From the NCBI GenBank assembly GCA_900555355.1, contig USKV01000055.1, forward strand, positions 1-8,108: 8,108 nt of DNA. Direction: 5' to 3'. The notes beneath the pieces are model-generated. The model was given only the letters and a program-made list of their open reading frames with translations, was not told where the DNA came from and did no database searches. The position numbers were made by a program, and so were the translations under genes. Below are positions 1-5,147 of this stretch, piece by piece. Source of the stretch: an uncultured Collinsella sp. Lineage in GTDB: Bacteria > Actinomycetota > Coriobacteriia > Coriobacteriales > Coriobacteriaceae. Within the stretch, counting starts at the first letter, position 1. Each line of letters starts with the position of its first letter.

Positions 1-137
1 CGCGCCTCAAACGCCGCGCGCGTCGCCAGCGCCTGCTCGCGCCCGCGCGCCGTAAGCGGCGAATCGTGCCCACCCTGCAAAATGTTCTGCACGTTGAGCT
101 CAGTCTGCCCATGCCGCACCAAATACAAATCTGCCAC
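1..137 (-). CDS. Histidine phosphatase family protein (phosphoglycerate mutase-like), N-terminal fragment
   Basis: This is the first 45 residues of a gene that continues past the left edge. The protein begins VADLYLVRHGQTELN, with the histidine-phosphatase RHG signature at residues 8-10 (His9 would be the phospho-accepting histidine), and then LTARGREQA at residues 28-36, the usual LTxxGxxQA helix start. The GTG start at 137-135 is chosen because AGGAGG lies about 4 bases upstream on the minus strand and no better start is near. The branch is known to include cofactor-dependent phosphoglycerate mutases and small-molecule phosphatases such as CobC-like proteins. The fragment is too short to say which applies. 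It lies downstream of the nitroreductase gene on the same strand, with an inverted repeat between them. Confidence 0.88.
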   Translation of the reverse strand, partial: MADLYLVRHGQTELNVQNILQGGHDSPLTARGREQALATRAAFEA

Positions 138-152
138 ACGCCCTCCTCTCGC

Positions 153-187
153 ACCACCGCAAAGGGGACAGGTACCTTTGTGGTGGT
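153..187. repeat. Dispersed stem-loop, copy 1 (GGGACA loop family)
   Basis: The arms ACCACCGCAAAGG (153-165) and CCTTTGTGGTGGT (175-187) pair over 13 positions, with one G-T wobble, around the loop GGACAGGTA. It sits 32 bases past the nitroreductase stop and 15 bases before the phosphatase start. It could therefore terminate or attenuate transcription between the two minus-strand genes, but no T-run of note follows on that strand. The arms and loop match copy 4 at 4283-4319 almost exactly. Confidence 0.85.
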
Positions 188-219
188 TTACCGCCGGATC
201 ACACCGCGGTGACGCTCAA

Positions 220-891
220 CTACAGCAGTACGTCGGCGAGCGAACGCTTGGGTACGTGGTGCACCTGTGCCTCGTCGCGCCAATAATTGATGGAGCCATC
301 GGGGTTGGAATCGATCGCATCGATCACCTGCGTTTCGGCCGGAACGCCAAACGCCATGATCAGCTTGAGCTCATACTTGTCGTTATCGAGCCCCATGGCA
401 TCGATCGCGTGGGGCGTAAAGGCCTTGAACATGCAGGCGGCCACCTCGGGCGTGGCGCTGCGGGCGGCGAGCATCATCGTCTGCGCGGCAATACCCGTGT
501 CGACCTCGGTAATGGGAGCGGCGGGCTTGCCCGGAACGGCGCGCTCGGCCAGAATCGCGATGTAGCCGGTCGGGCGCTCGCCCTCGGCAGGACCCGGCCA
601 ATCCTTGAGCGCACCGGCCCATGCAAGCTCGTCAAATACACGCGCGCAGTCCTCTGCACCGCTTACCACATGAAAACGCAGACGCTGAGCATTGGCACCA
701 CAGGGAGTCAGGTGCGCCAGCTCCGCCAGCTCAAGCAAAAGCTCATGCGGCACGCGCATGGACTCGTCAAAGCGACGGCACGTGCGGGCGCAGCGAACCA
801 ACGCATCAAACGCGTCCAAGCCGAGCTTTTCGCAACCCTGCTTTGCCATCGACTCAGCGCTTACCGGCGCTGCGGGAACTGCTTCGTTCAT
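220..891 (-). CDS. Nitroreductase family protein (FMN-dependent oxidoreductase)
   Basis: A 223-residue protein with the layout of the nitroreductase fold. RTCRRFDES at residues 36-44 is the RRSxR-like FMN-phosphate-binding start. CGANAQRLRFHVV at 64-76 corresponds to the 'sAgNxQpwrf' flavin segment. TGYIAILAE (108-116), then DTGIAAQTMMLAA (131-143), is the dimer-interface helix. KLIMAFGVPAE (176-186) is the family's C-terminal 'GyP' strand. Members bind FMN as homodimers and reduce nitro compounds, quinones or flavins with NAD(P)H in the cytoplasm; the substrate here is unknown. The ATG at 891 is preferred over an in-frame TTG at 903, because GGGGG lies 5 bases before the ATG while the only purine-rich site before the TTG is about 13 bases away. 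The histidine phosphatase gene follows downstream on the same strand. Confidence 0.85.
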   Translation of the reverse strand: MNEAVPAAPVSAESMAKQGCEKLGLDAFDALVRCARTCRRFDESMRVPHELLLELAELAHLTPCGANAQRLRFHVVSGAEDCARVFDELAWAGALKDWPGPAEGERPTGYIAILAERAVPGKPAAPITEVDTGIAAQTMMLAARSATPEVAACMFKAFTPHAIDAMGLDNDKYELKLIMAFGVPAETQVIDAIDSNPDGSINYWRDEAQVHHVPKRSLADVLL

Positions 892-1155
892 AGGGACCCC
901 CAATACAAGCCAATTGTCCTTAGGAAAATCTAACCTAAAACGTAGGCAATAACGAACAGGGCTGCAATGTTCTACAATTGTTGATTAATCCTCACTGGAG
1001 CGGGAACAAAAGTAACAATTCGGGAATGTGGGGCGGCAATTCGTCCTTCCCGCCCCATGCATCGGCGCCCTTGGGCGATACTTGTTGCAGCACTTTTGGC
1101 GTACGCCGCACGGAGAGCAATGAACACGACGTGCGCCACACGGAAAGGAGACATT
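892..1155. other. Intergenic region between divergent nitroreductase and HdeD-like genes
   Basis: No gene is supported here. It must hold two divergent promoters, but neither is clear. On the plus strand a -10-like TACAAT lies at 973-978 with no good -35 and would imply a leader of about 175 bases. On the minus strand TTGCAG (962-967) and TACGTT (939-944) are 17 bases apart but match the consensus poorly. ACAATTGT (974-981) is a small perfect palindrome that overlaps the TACAAT. A GC-rich hairpin at 1028-1058 is listed separately. Confidence 0.4.
1028..1058 (+). other. GC-rich hairpin in the putative leader of the HdeD-like gene
   Basis: GGGGCGG (1030-1036) pairs perfectly with CCGCCCC (1050-1056) around a 13-base loop. 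The stem extends by T1029-A1057 and a G-T wobble. No T-run follows, so it is not a standard terminator. It would lie about 100 bases upstream of the start codon if transcription begins near 980. Its function is unknown. Confidence 0.35.
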
Positions 1156-1758
1156 ATGGGCATCTTTAAGAACGATGACCAAAAATCGAGCCAATTTGGA
1201 TTTGACGAGAAAAGCATGGCAGGCAAGGCCGTCAAGGCCGTGCGCTGGATTTACGCCATCACGGGCGTCTTGGCACTCGTCGCCGGCATCGCACTGCTGT
1301 TTGCGCCCGCCAAGTCCCTCGTCTTTTTGACGACCGTCCTGGGCTTCTACTTTGTGATTACGGCAGCCATCAGGCTGTTCGCTGCCATTTTTGAGCCGCT
1401 GCTGCCCACCGGCTGGCGCGTTACGAGCATCATCTCCAACCTGCTCATCATTCTGGGCGGCGTCATAATCCTGCGCAACCAGGCCTTCTCGACCGCGACG
1501 CTCACCACGATGGTGGTTATCGTGGCCGGCTTTAGCTGGATTGTCGAAGGTGTCATGTCCATTCTGGAGTCCGAGCTTTCGTCCAACCGCGCCCTCGCCA
1601 TCCTGAGCGGTGCACTCTCCATCATCGCGGGCATGTTCGTGTTTATCTATCCGCTGTGGTCGGCCAAGATGCTCGTCATCTTTAGTGGTGCCGCGCTGCT
1701 GGTGTTTGGCGTGACGCTCATTGTCCGCGCCATTCAGTTTGGCAAACTGGTGCACTAG
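1156..1758 (+). CDS. HdeD family (DUF308) six-helix membrane protein
   Basis: A 200-residue integral membrane protein with a charged N-terminal tail (residues 1-30) and six hydrophobic segments at about 31-50, 54-79, 88-106, 115-137, 145-166 and 170-191. They fall as three helix pairs rich in Gly, Ala, Ile and Val. This pattern, with motifs such as GIALLFAP and GGVIIL, is typical of the HdeD/DUF308 family. E. coli HdeD is linked to acid resistance at high cell density; the biochemical role is not established, and acid resistance here is only inference. The ATG at 1156 is chosen because AAGGAG lies 5 bases before it. An in-frame ATG at 1057 would add 33 residues but has no ribosome binding site. 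The UPF0178 gene begins immediately after the stop, so the two are probably one operon. Confidence 0.85.
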   Translation: MGIFKNDDQKSSQFGFDEKSMAGKAVKAVRWIYAITGVLALVAGIALLFAPAKSLVFLTTVLGFYFVITAAIRLFAAIFEPLLPTGWRVTSIISNLLIILGGVIILRNQAFSTATLTTMVVIVAGFSWIVEGVMSILESELSSNRALAILSGALSIIAGMFVFIYPLWSAKMLVIFSGAALLVFGVTLIVRAIQFGKLVH

Positions 1759-2241
1759 ATGCCAAAGACGCTTTTTATTGATGCCGACGCCTGCCCGGTC
1801 ACGCGCGAGTCGATTGACTGCGCGCGGCGGGCGGGCGTCGCCGTTGTTATCGCCGGCAACAGCACGCAGAACCTGGAGCGGCACATTCGCCGCGAGGATC
1901 CGCGCGATGCCGAGCACGCGCGACGCGGCTTTTGGGTCACCACGCTCGATGTGAGCGTGGGAGCCGATAGTGCCGACTTTGCCATTGTCGAGCGCCTGCA
2001 GGCTGGCGACGTGGTCGTGACGCAGGACATTGGTCTGGCGAGTATGGTGCTCGGACGTGATGCCGCCGCCATCGGCGTGCGCGGGCGCGTGTACGACAAA
2101 GCTACCATCGACATGCAGTTGTTTATTCGCCACGAGGAAAAGAAGGTGCGCCGCGCCGGCGGTCGCACTCGCGGACCGGCGGCATTTACCAGCGAAGACC
2201 GCGCTCGTTTTAAGCGAAACCTCACCGAGCTGCTGCGCTAA
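1759..2241 (+). CDS. UPF0178 / DUF188 family protein (YaiI/YqxD-like)
   Basis: A 160-residue protein matching the usual family length of about 150. Diagnostic stretches are FIDADACPV at residues 6-14, VVTQDIGLA near 86-94, GRVYDKATID near 109-118, and the C-terminal GGRTRGPAAFTSEDRARF followed by a basic helix. The conserved acidic residues (Asp8, Asp10, and Asp in TQD) fit the suggested relationship of this family to PIN-like nucleases, but no activity is firmly known. The ATG is the base after the TAG of the HdeD-like gene. I see no good ribosome binding site, so translation is probably coupled to the upstream gene. A hairpin with a T-rich tail begins 3 bases after the stop. Confidence 0.9.
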   Translation: MPKTLFIDADACPVTRESIDCARRAGVAVVIAGNSTQNLERHIRREDPRDAEHARRGFWVTTLDVSVGADSADFAIVERLQAGDVVVTQDIGLASMVLGRDAAAIGVRGRVYDKATIDMQLFIRHEEKKVRRAGGRTRGPAAFTSEDRARFKRNLTELLR

Positions 2242-2243
2242 CC

Positions 2244-2286
2244 AAGGTAGATTTTTGGGACATGCCTAAAAATCTACCTTTTCTTT
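2244..2286 (+). terminator. Intrinsic terminator of the HdeD-UPF0178 operon; dispersed stem-loop copy 2
   Basis: AAGGTAGATTTTT (2244-2256) and AAAAATCTACCTT (2268-2280) form a perfect 13-bp stem around GGGACATGCCT. The T-rich stretch TTTTCTTTT follows at once. Its position 3 bases after the stop codon, together with the stem and T-tract, supports termination. The stem is AT-rich, so strength is uncertain. The GGGACA loop places it in the same family as the other dispersed repeats. Confidence 0.75.
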
Positions 2287-2328
2287 TCCGCCGCTTGGGC
2301 GGGGCAGCTCAGCCCGTCCCGCCGGTTT

Positions 2329-2387
2329 CGTCTCAATCTGTAACATCTAGGCGGCAATATCGGCTCCAGATGTTACAGATCGAGACG
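2329..2387. repeat. Long inverted repeat A (GTCTC...GAGAC hairpin)
   Basis: GTCTCAATCTGTAACATCT (2330-2348) is matched by AGATGTTACAGATCGAGAC (2368-2386) with one mismatch, and a C-G pair extends the stem to 20 positions at 2329/2387. The 19-base loop starts AGGC. It lies between two convergent genes and has no T-run. It shares arm sequence with hairpin B just downstream, so the two form a tandem pair. It could be a small mobile-type repeat, a structured RNA element, or a site for a protein that binds GATCTGTAACA. Confidence 0.85.
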
Positions 2388-2397
2388 TTTCCGAATG

Positions 2398-2477
2398 GCG
2401 CCGGCTCTTTGTCTCGATCTATAACAGCTAGGCCCATTTTTGCCAAGTTACTGTTACAGATCGAGACAAACCGGCGC
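2398..2477. repeat. Long inverted repeat B, tandem relative of hairpin A
   Basis: TTTGTCTCGATCTATAACAG (2408-2427) pairs with the segment at 2451-2470 over 20 positions with one mismatch. An outer GCGCCGG (2398-2404) pairs with CCGGCGC (2471-2477) across a 3-base bulge (CTC). The left arm, running on into CTAGGC, matches that of hairpin A closely (about 19 of 22 bases). The loop sequences then diverge. Four copies of a GTCTCGATCTGTAACA-like 16-mer therefore occur within 150 bases, two in each orientation. Confidence 0.85.
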
Positions 2478-2495
2478 AGACACCCGCCCTTCAGC

Positions 2496-2534
2496 AAAAA
2501 CCACCCAAAGGCATCTGTCCCCTTTGGGTGGTTT
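2496..2534 (-). terminator. Intrinsic terminator of the zinc-ribbon membrane protein gene; dispersed stem-loop copy 3
   Basis: AAACCACCCAAAGG (2498-2511) and CCTTTGGGTGGTTT (2521-2534) form a perfect 14-bp stem. Read on the minus strand, the loop is GGACAGATG and the stem runs straight into a T-tract (complement of the A-run at 2496-2500). It starts 12 bases past the minus-strand stop at 2547. Distance, stem and T-tract support termination. It also belongs to the GGGACA loop family, in the opposite orientation to copies 1, 2 and 4. Confidence 0.75.
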
Positions 2535-2546
2535 GCGAGTGGGCTG

Positions 2547-4202
2547 CTACTTGATAAACGGGTTCAGTCTGGCCGCCAGCGGATCGAGCTTGTACATGGT
2601 TACAAAGCATTCGCGACCATAGTCGGAGTCGTTGCTCCAGCTACCCTGGTCGACGTTGTACTCTGCATCCAGACGAATCCACTCCTCCGGCTTGTTCTTC
2701 TCGTGCTTGTTACAGAAGTAGCGCTGGTACTCGACCTCGTGCTCAAACTCAAACTCGGCATCCGAACCGCGTCCGGCATACTCGTCGACCGACGTCAGGT
2801 TGCCGTACTCGTCGTAATAGAACTCCGCATAGCCGCCGCGCTCGGAATCGATCCTGTCGAGCTTTCCGTCGCTGTACGAATAATCCACCGCTGCGTACGA
2901 GTTCAGCGAGCCGTAGTCGTTGCCGTGCGAGTCATATGCCACAGGCGAGATACGCGAAATGTTGCCGTCCTTGCCATACTCGTAGCCCGCGGTAATCGTC
3001 CACGTAGTTCCCACCGTGTCGCCCTGGCAGTCCAGCGTAAAGGACGTCACGCGATCCTTGTCGTATCCGTACGAATACACGACCGTCCGAGGATTGGCCG
3101 GGCTGGTATCGGTGTTGGTCACCATGTTGCCGTCCTGGTAGACATACGTGCTCTCGCTCTCGCCATAACCCGCATGGGTCGTCTTGTTGATCAGGTTTCC
3201 GTCCGCGTCGTAGGTAAACGTCGTGGTGCTCGACGAATCGCTCATGTCGGCATCGCAGTCGATGCGCGTGACGTTGCCGTCGGCGTCGTACGTAAACGTG
3301 TTGACGTTCTCGTAACCGCCCGCCAGATCTTCCTCAATCTCCGAAATGCGATGCGACTCATCGTGCTCGACGCTGTAGCTTACACCGCCACCTTGCTTGA
3401 CGGCAGACGTGAAGCCCGTGACGTAGCCGTTTTCATCGCGCTCGATCTCGTAGATATCGCCGTACTGGTCCGATTTATCGGTGCCTTCATAGGACACCGG
3501 CAGCCACAGCTCGTCGAGCTGCGTGTCCTTAATGCCGCCAACCTTCGTATCCTGCGGCAGTGCCAACGTGGCGAGCTTCTTTTTGCCCGAAAGATCGACG
3601 CTTTTGAGCTCCCCGGCATTTGAAAGGTCGAGCTTCTCGATGTTGTCGCAACCGTCCAGGTTAACGACGGTGACGTTGCTCGCCGAGTTAAGCTCGACGG
3701 TTTTAAGGTCTCCGCAACCCGAGAGGTCCAGGTTGACGAGTTTGTCCCCACCGTATTCCACACTGGTAACGTTGGGGAACACCTTGCCCAGGCCCTGCGT
3801 CGACGTGACGCCGTCTAGCTCGACCGACGTCACCACCTTGGCCTCGTCGCGTGAGATGCGGCCGTCACCGTTAGTGTCGTACTTGGTCGAGACAAGCGCA
3901 CGCATGCCGCTATCCGGGAAGGTCTTTTCGTCAATTGGGGTGGTCGCAATCTGGGTGAAGTAGAACAGCGCGCCGCCGCCGACACCCGCCGCCACGGCAA
4001 GCACCGCGGCAAGGGCGATGAGGGGCTTCTTGGAACGCTTGCGCCGCACGGGCTGCTGCACGGGCACGTATTGCTGGGGAACGGGTGTGACGGGCTGGGG
4101 TTGCTGCGTGGCCGCGACCTGGTCGGGTGCTACGGGCGCACCGCATACGGGGCAAAAGAGGGCGTCGTCAACAAGCGGCGTGCCACACGAGCGGCAAAAC
4201 AT
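2547..4202 (-). CDS. Zinc-ribbon, membrane-anchored protein with EF-hand-like loop, repeat region and YD-like repeats
   Basis: A 551-residue protein of modular build. Residues 1-22 are a CxxC-x10-CxxC zinc ribbon (Cys3, 6, 17, 20). A Pro/Gln-rich linker (about 24-52) leads to a basic patch, RRKRSKK, then one membrane helix at about 60-83. The basic patch suggests the zinc ribbon is cytoplasmic and the rest exported. DTNGDGRISRDE (109-120) is a textbook EF-hand/dockerin-type calcium loop. Residues about 122-235 carry leucine-rich-repeat-like units such as LVNLDLSGC and LKSVDLSG. Residues about 245-475 hold YD-like tyrosine repeats (TFTYDADGNVTRID, FTYDADGNLINK, FYYDEYGNLTSVD) resembling Rhs/wall-associated proteins. 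The ATG at 4202 is chosen because AAGGAG lies 6 bases before it. Upstream in-frame starts lack such a site. Likely a surface protein; binding partner unknown. Confidence 0.85.
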   Translation of the reverse strand: MFCRSCGTPLVDDALFCPVCGAPVAPDQVAATQQPQPVTPVPQQYVPVQQPVRRKRSKKPLIALAAVLAVAAGVGGGALFYFTQIATTPIDEKTFPDSGMRALVSTKYDTNGDGRISRDEAKVVTSVELDGVTSTQGLGKVFPNVTSVEYGGDKLVNLDLSGCGDLKTVELNSASNVTVVNLDGCDNIEKLDLSNAGELKSVDLSGKKKLATLALPQDTKVGGIKDTQLDELWLPVSYEGTDKSDQYGDIYEIERDENGYVTGFTSAVKQGGGVSYSVEHDESHRISEIEEDLAGGYENVNTFTYDADGNVTRIDCDADMSDSSSTTTFTYDADGNLINKTTHAGYGESESTYVYQDGNMVTNTDTSPANPRTVVYSYGYDKDRVTSFTLDCQGDTVGTTWTITAGYEYGKDGNISRISPVAYDSHGNDYGSLNSYAAVDYSYSDGKLDRIDSERGGYAEFYYDEYGNLTSVDEYAGRGSDAEFEFEHEVEYQRYFCNKHEKNKPEEWIRLDAEYNVDQGSWSNDSDYGRECFVTMYKLDPLAARLNPFIK

Positions 4203-4261
4203 GGCGGGCTCCTTTCGGTTCATTCCTTCCACCATGAAGGTAAACCCAAAAATGCAGCCCT

Positions 4262-4273
4262 TGTTGCGCAACA
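4262..4273. promoter_or_regulatory. Perfect 12-bp palindrome upstream of the zinc-ribbon gene
   Basis: TGTTGCGCAACA is a perfect palindrome about 60 bases upstream of the minus-strand start at 4202. Its size and position would suit a dimeric regulator's half-site pair. No matching regulator gene is in the window, and 12-bp palindromes also arise by chance. Confidence 0.3.
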
Positions 4274-4282
4274 TTCAGCCCA

Positions 4283-4319
4283 AACCACCACAAAGGGGAC
4301 AGGCACCTTTGTGGTGGTT
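4283..4319. repeat. Dispersed stem-loop, copy 4 (GGGACA loop family)
   Basis: AACCACCACAAAGG (4283-4296) and CCTTTGTGGTGGTT (4306-4319) form a perfect 14-bp stem around GGACAGGCA. It lies between the divergent zinc-ribbon gene and hicA, so it is not a simple 3' terminator of either. It is the best-preserved copy and is near-identical to copy 1. Its left side also matches copy 5 beyond hicB. Confidence 0.9.
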
Positions 4320-4355
4320 CGAACACTTGTTCTATACGTACACATGTTCTATAGT
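4320..4355 (+). promoter_or_regulatory. Candidate upstream promoter overlapped by two LexA-like (SOS) boxes
   Basis: CGAACACTTGTTC (4320-4332) fits the Gram-positive LexA box pattern GAAC-N4-GTTC. A second, one-mismatch box, GTACACATGTTC (4338-4349), lies exactly 17 bases on. Both are followed by TATA, so GTTCTATA is directly repeated. A promoter TTGTTC (4327-4332), 17-base spacer, TATAGT (4350-4355) coincides with the boxes. A repressor bound there would block it. It points towards hicA. LexA-box sequence in this organism is not known to me, so the link to SOS control is inference. Confidence 0.5.
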
Positions 4356-4363
4356 AGGGGTGC

Positions 4364-4392
4364 TTGCATCGGACTTAAATTGCAACTAGAAT
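4364..4392 (+). promoter_or_regulatory. hicAB promoter (-35 TTGCAT, 17 bp, -10 TAGAAT)
   Basis: TTGCAT (4364-4369) and TAGAAT (4387-4392) are separated by 17 bases, a good sigma-70-type promoter. The predicted start near 4399 leaves a leader of about 17 bases before the hicA ATG. The -10 lies inside the palindrome at 4381-4401. Confidence 0.7.
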
Positions 4393-4401
4393 ATAGTTGC
4401 A
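4381..4401. promoter_or_regulatory. Palindromic operator over the hicAB -10 (likely HicB site)
   Basis: TGCAACTA (4381-4388) and TAGTTGCA (4394-4401) are perfect inverted 8-mers separated by GAATA, and they cover the -10 hexamer. HicB antitoxins with a C-terminal ribbon-helix-helix are known to repress their own promoters, and hicB in this operon has such a domain. Assignment to HicB is therefore reasonable inference. Confidence 0.65.
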
Positions 4402-4415
4402 GAATGTGAGGCGGG

Positions 4416-4679
4416 ATGACGCGGACCGATAAACTCATCGCCCAACTGCTTAGCTGCCCTTCGACGTATCGGTATACCGATTTTTTAAAAGTCATGGCTT
4501 CATATGGCTTTGAAATGGACAACAAAGGCAAGACATCCGGATCGCGCGTTCGCTTCTACAGGCCATCAGATGACAGGATGTTCGTAATGCACGCACCACA
4601 TCCATCTGATGAATTGACAGCGGGGACCATTCGAAACATCGTTCGATTTCTGCAAGATGTCGGAGGTAGTCATGAGTAA
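4416..4679 (+). CDS. hicA: HicA-family toxin of a type II toxin-antitoxin system (mRNA interferase)
   Basis: An 87-residue protein with the small double-stranded-RNA-binding-like fold pattern of HicA. It has an N-terminal helix (DKLIAQLLS), YTDFLKVMASYGFE (20-33), then GKTSGSRVRFYRP (38-50), a strand ending MHAPHPSDELTAG (58-70), and the final helix TIRNIVRFLQDVG. HicA toxins are ribosome-independent mRNA interferases. The usual catalytic GSH motif reads Gly-Ser-Arg here (42-44), while His59 and His62 follow in the next strand. I recall a subfamily with this 'TSGSRVxF ... HxPHP' pattern. GAGG lies 4 bases before the ATG. The gene is visibly more AT-rich than its neighbours and overlaps hicB by 8 bases. 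The adjacent hicB-like gene raises confidence. Confidence 0.82.
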   Translation: MTRTDKLIAQLLSCPSTYRYTDFLKVMASYGFEMDNKGKTSGSRVRFYRPSDDRMFVMHAPHPSDELTAGTIRNIVRFLQDVGGSHE

Positions 4680-5001
4680 CGTTTTGGCATACAAGGGTTA
4701 TTTCGCCCCCGTCGAGTTCGATGCCGAACAGCATGTGCTAACAGGCATGGTCACCGGCATTAGAGACGCAATCGTATTTGAAGGCTCCACGGCTGAAGAA
4801 GTGGAGCAATGCTTCCACGACGCCGTCGACGATTACCTTGAGTTTTGCGCCGAGAAGGGCAAGGAGCCCGAGCGGGCTTTTAAGGGCTCGTTCAACGTAA
4901 GAACGGGTTCCGAGCTTCATAAGCAAGCAGCGCTGGCAGCGGCAAAGAGGGGTGAGTCGCTCAATAAGTTTGTGACTGAAGCAATTGCTGCGGCGTTATA
5001 G
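4672..5001 (+). CDS. hicB: HicB-family antitoxin
   Basis: A 109-residue protein. Residues 5-70 (YKGYFAPVEFD, VLTGMVTGIRDAIVFEGSTAEEVEQCFHDAVDDYLEFC) match the partial RNase H-like HicB domain that covers the toxin. Residues about 74-106 (FNVRTGSELHKQAALAAAKRG, then LNKFVTEAI) form a ribbon-helix-helix DNA-binding tail. The ATG at 4672 is chosen because GGAGG lies 5 bases before it; an in-frame ATG at 4657 has no such site. The start overlaps the last 8 bases of hicA, typical of translational coupling. It is expected to neutralise HicA and bind the palindrome at 4381-4401. Confidence 0.9.
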   Translation: MSNVLAYKGYFAPVEFDAEQHVLTGMVTGIRDAIVFEGSTAEEVEQCFHDAVDDYLEFCAEKGKEPERAFKGSFNVRTGSELHKQAALAAAKRGESLNKFVTEAIAAAL

Positions 5002-5013
5002 CATTAACGCATA

Positions 5014-5065
5014 AGCCCAAACAACCACAAAGGGCGCAGTTCACAGGCATATTTGCGGTGGCTTT
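5014..5065. repeat. Decayed dispersed stem-loop, copy 5
   Basis: The left side, AAACAACCACAAAGGG (5019-5034), differs from copy 4 by one base, and the preceding AGCCC is also shared. The right arm ATTTGCGGTGGCTTT (5051-5065) is recognisable but mutated. The loop retains ACAGGCA, interrupted by an extra block of about 7 bases (around CGCAGTTC). It lies 12 bases after the hicB stop. Pairing is weakened, so any hairpin function may be lost. Confidence 0.6.
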
Positions 5066-5092
5066 ACTGCCCATATCGCGTTTGCCCAGATA

Positions 5093-5131
5093 AAACCTGC
5101 CAAAATAAACCTGTCCCTTTTTGGTAGGTTT
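5093..5131. repeat. Dispersed stem-loop, copy 6, in the 5-FCL leader
   Basis: AAACCTGCCAAAA (5093-5105) pairs with TTTTGGTAGGTTT (5119-5131) over 13 positions, one of them a mismatch (C opposite A on the plus strand, G-T wobble on the minus strand). On the minus strand the loop reads AGGGACAGGTTTA, the family core. The arms differ from the CCACCACAAAGG type yet remain self-complementary. The right arm ends 4 bases before the ribosome binding site of the cyclo-ligase gene, so the hairpin could affect its translation or end transcription from hicAB. Confidence 0.75.
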
Positions 5132-5147
5132 GGGAGATGAGGCTGGA

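Noticed and set aside
1057..1155. N-terminal extension of the HdeD-like protein that looks like a signal peptide
   Set aside because: The ATG at 1057 lies in the 3' arm of a hairpin and has no ribosome binding site, while AAGGAG sits at the right distance before the ATG at 1156. The family normally starts just before the first membrane helix.
985..2133. Long minus-strand open frame antisense to the HdeD-like and UPF0178 genes
   Set aside because: It runs antisense to two recognisable plus-strand genes with good evidence, is rich in His, Asp, Gly and Arg without any family motif, and has no ribosome binding site. Stop-free antisense frames are common in GC-rich DNA.
2329..2477. CRISPR-like array from repeated GTCTCGATCTGTAACA
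   Set aside because: The copies alternate in orientation and form two hairpins. There are no regular direct repeats with equal-length spacers and no cas genes nearby.
2262..3623. 453-codon plus-strand open frame over the hairpins and the zinc-ribbon gene
   Set aside because: It is antisense to the clearly modular minus-strand protein, starts inside a terminator hairpin, and its Val/Arg-rich translation has no recognisable domain.
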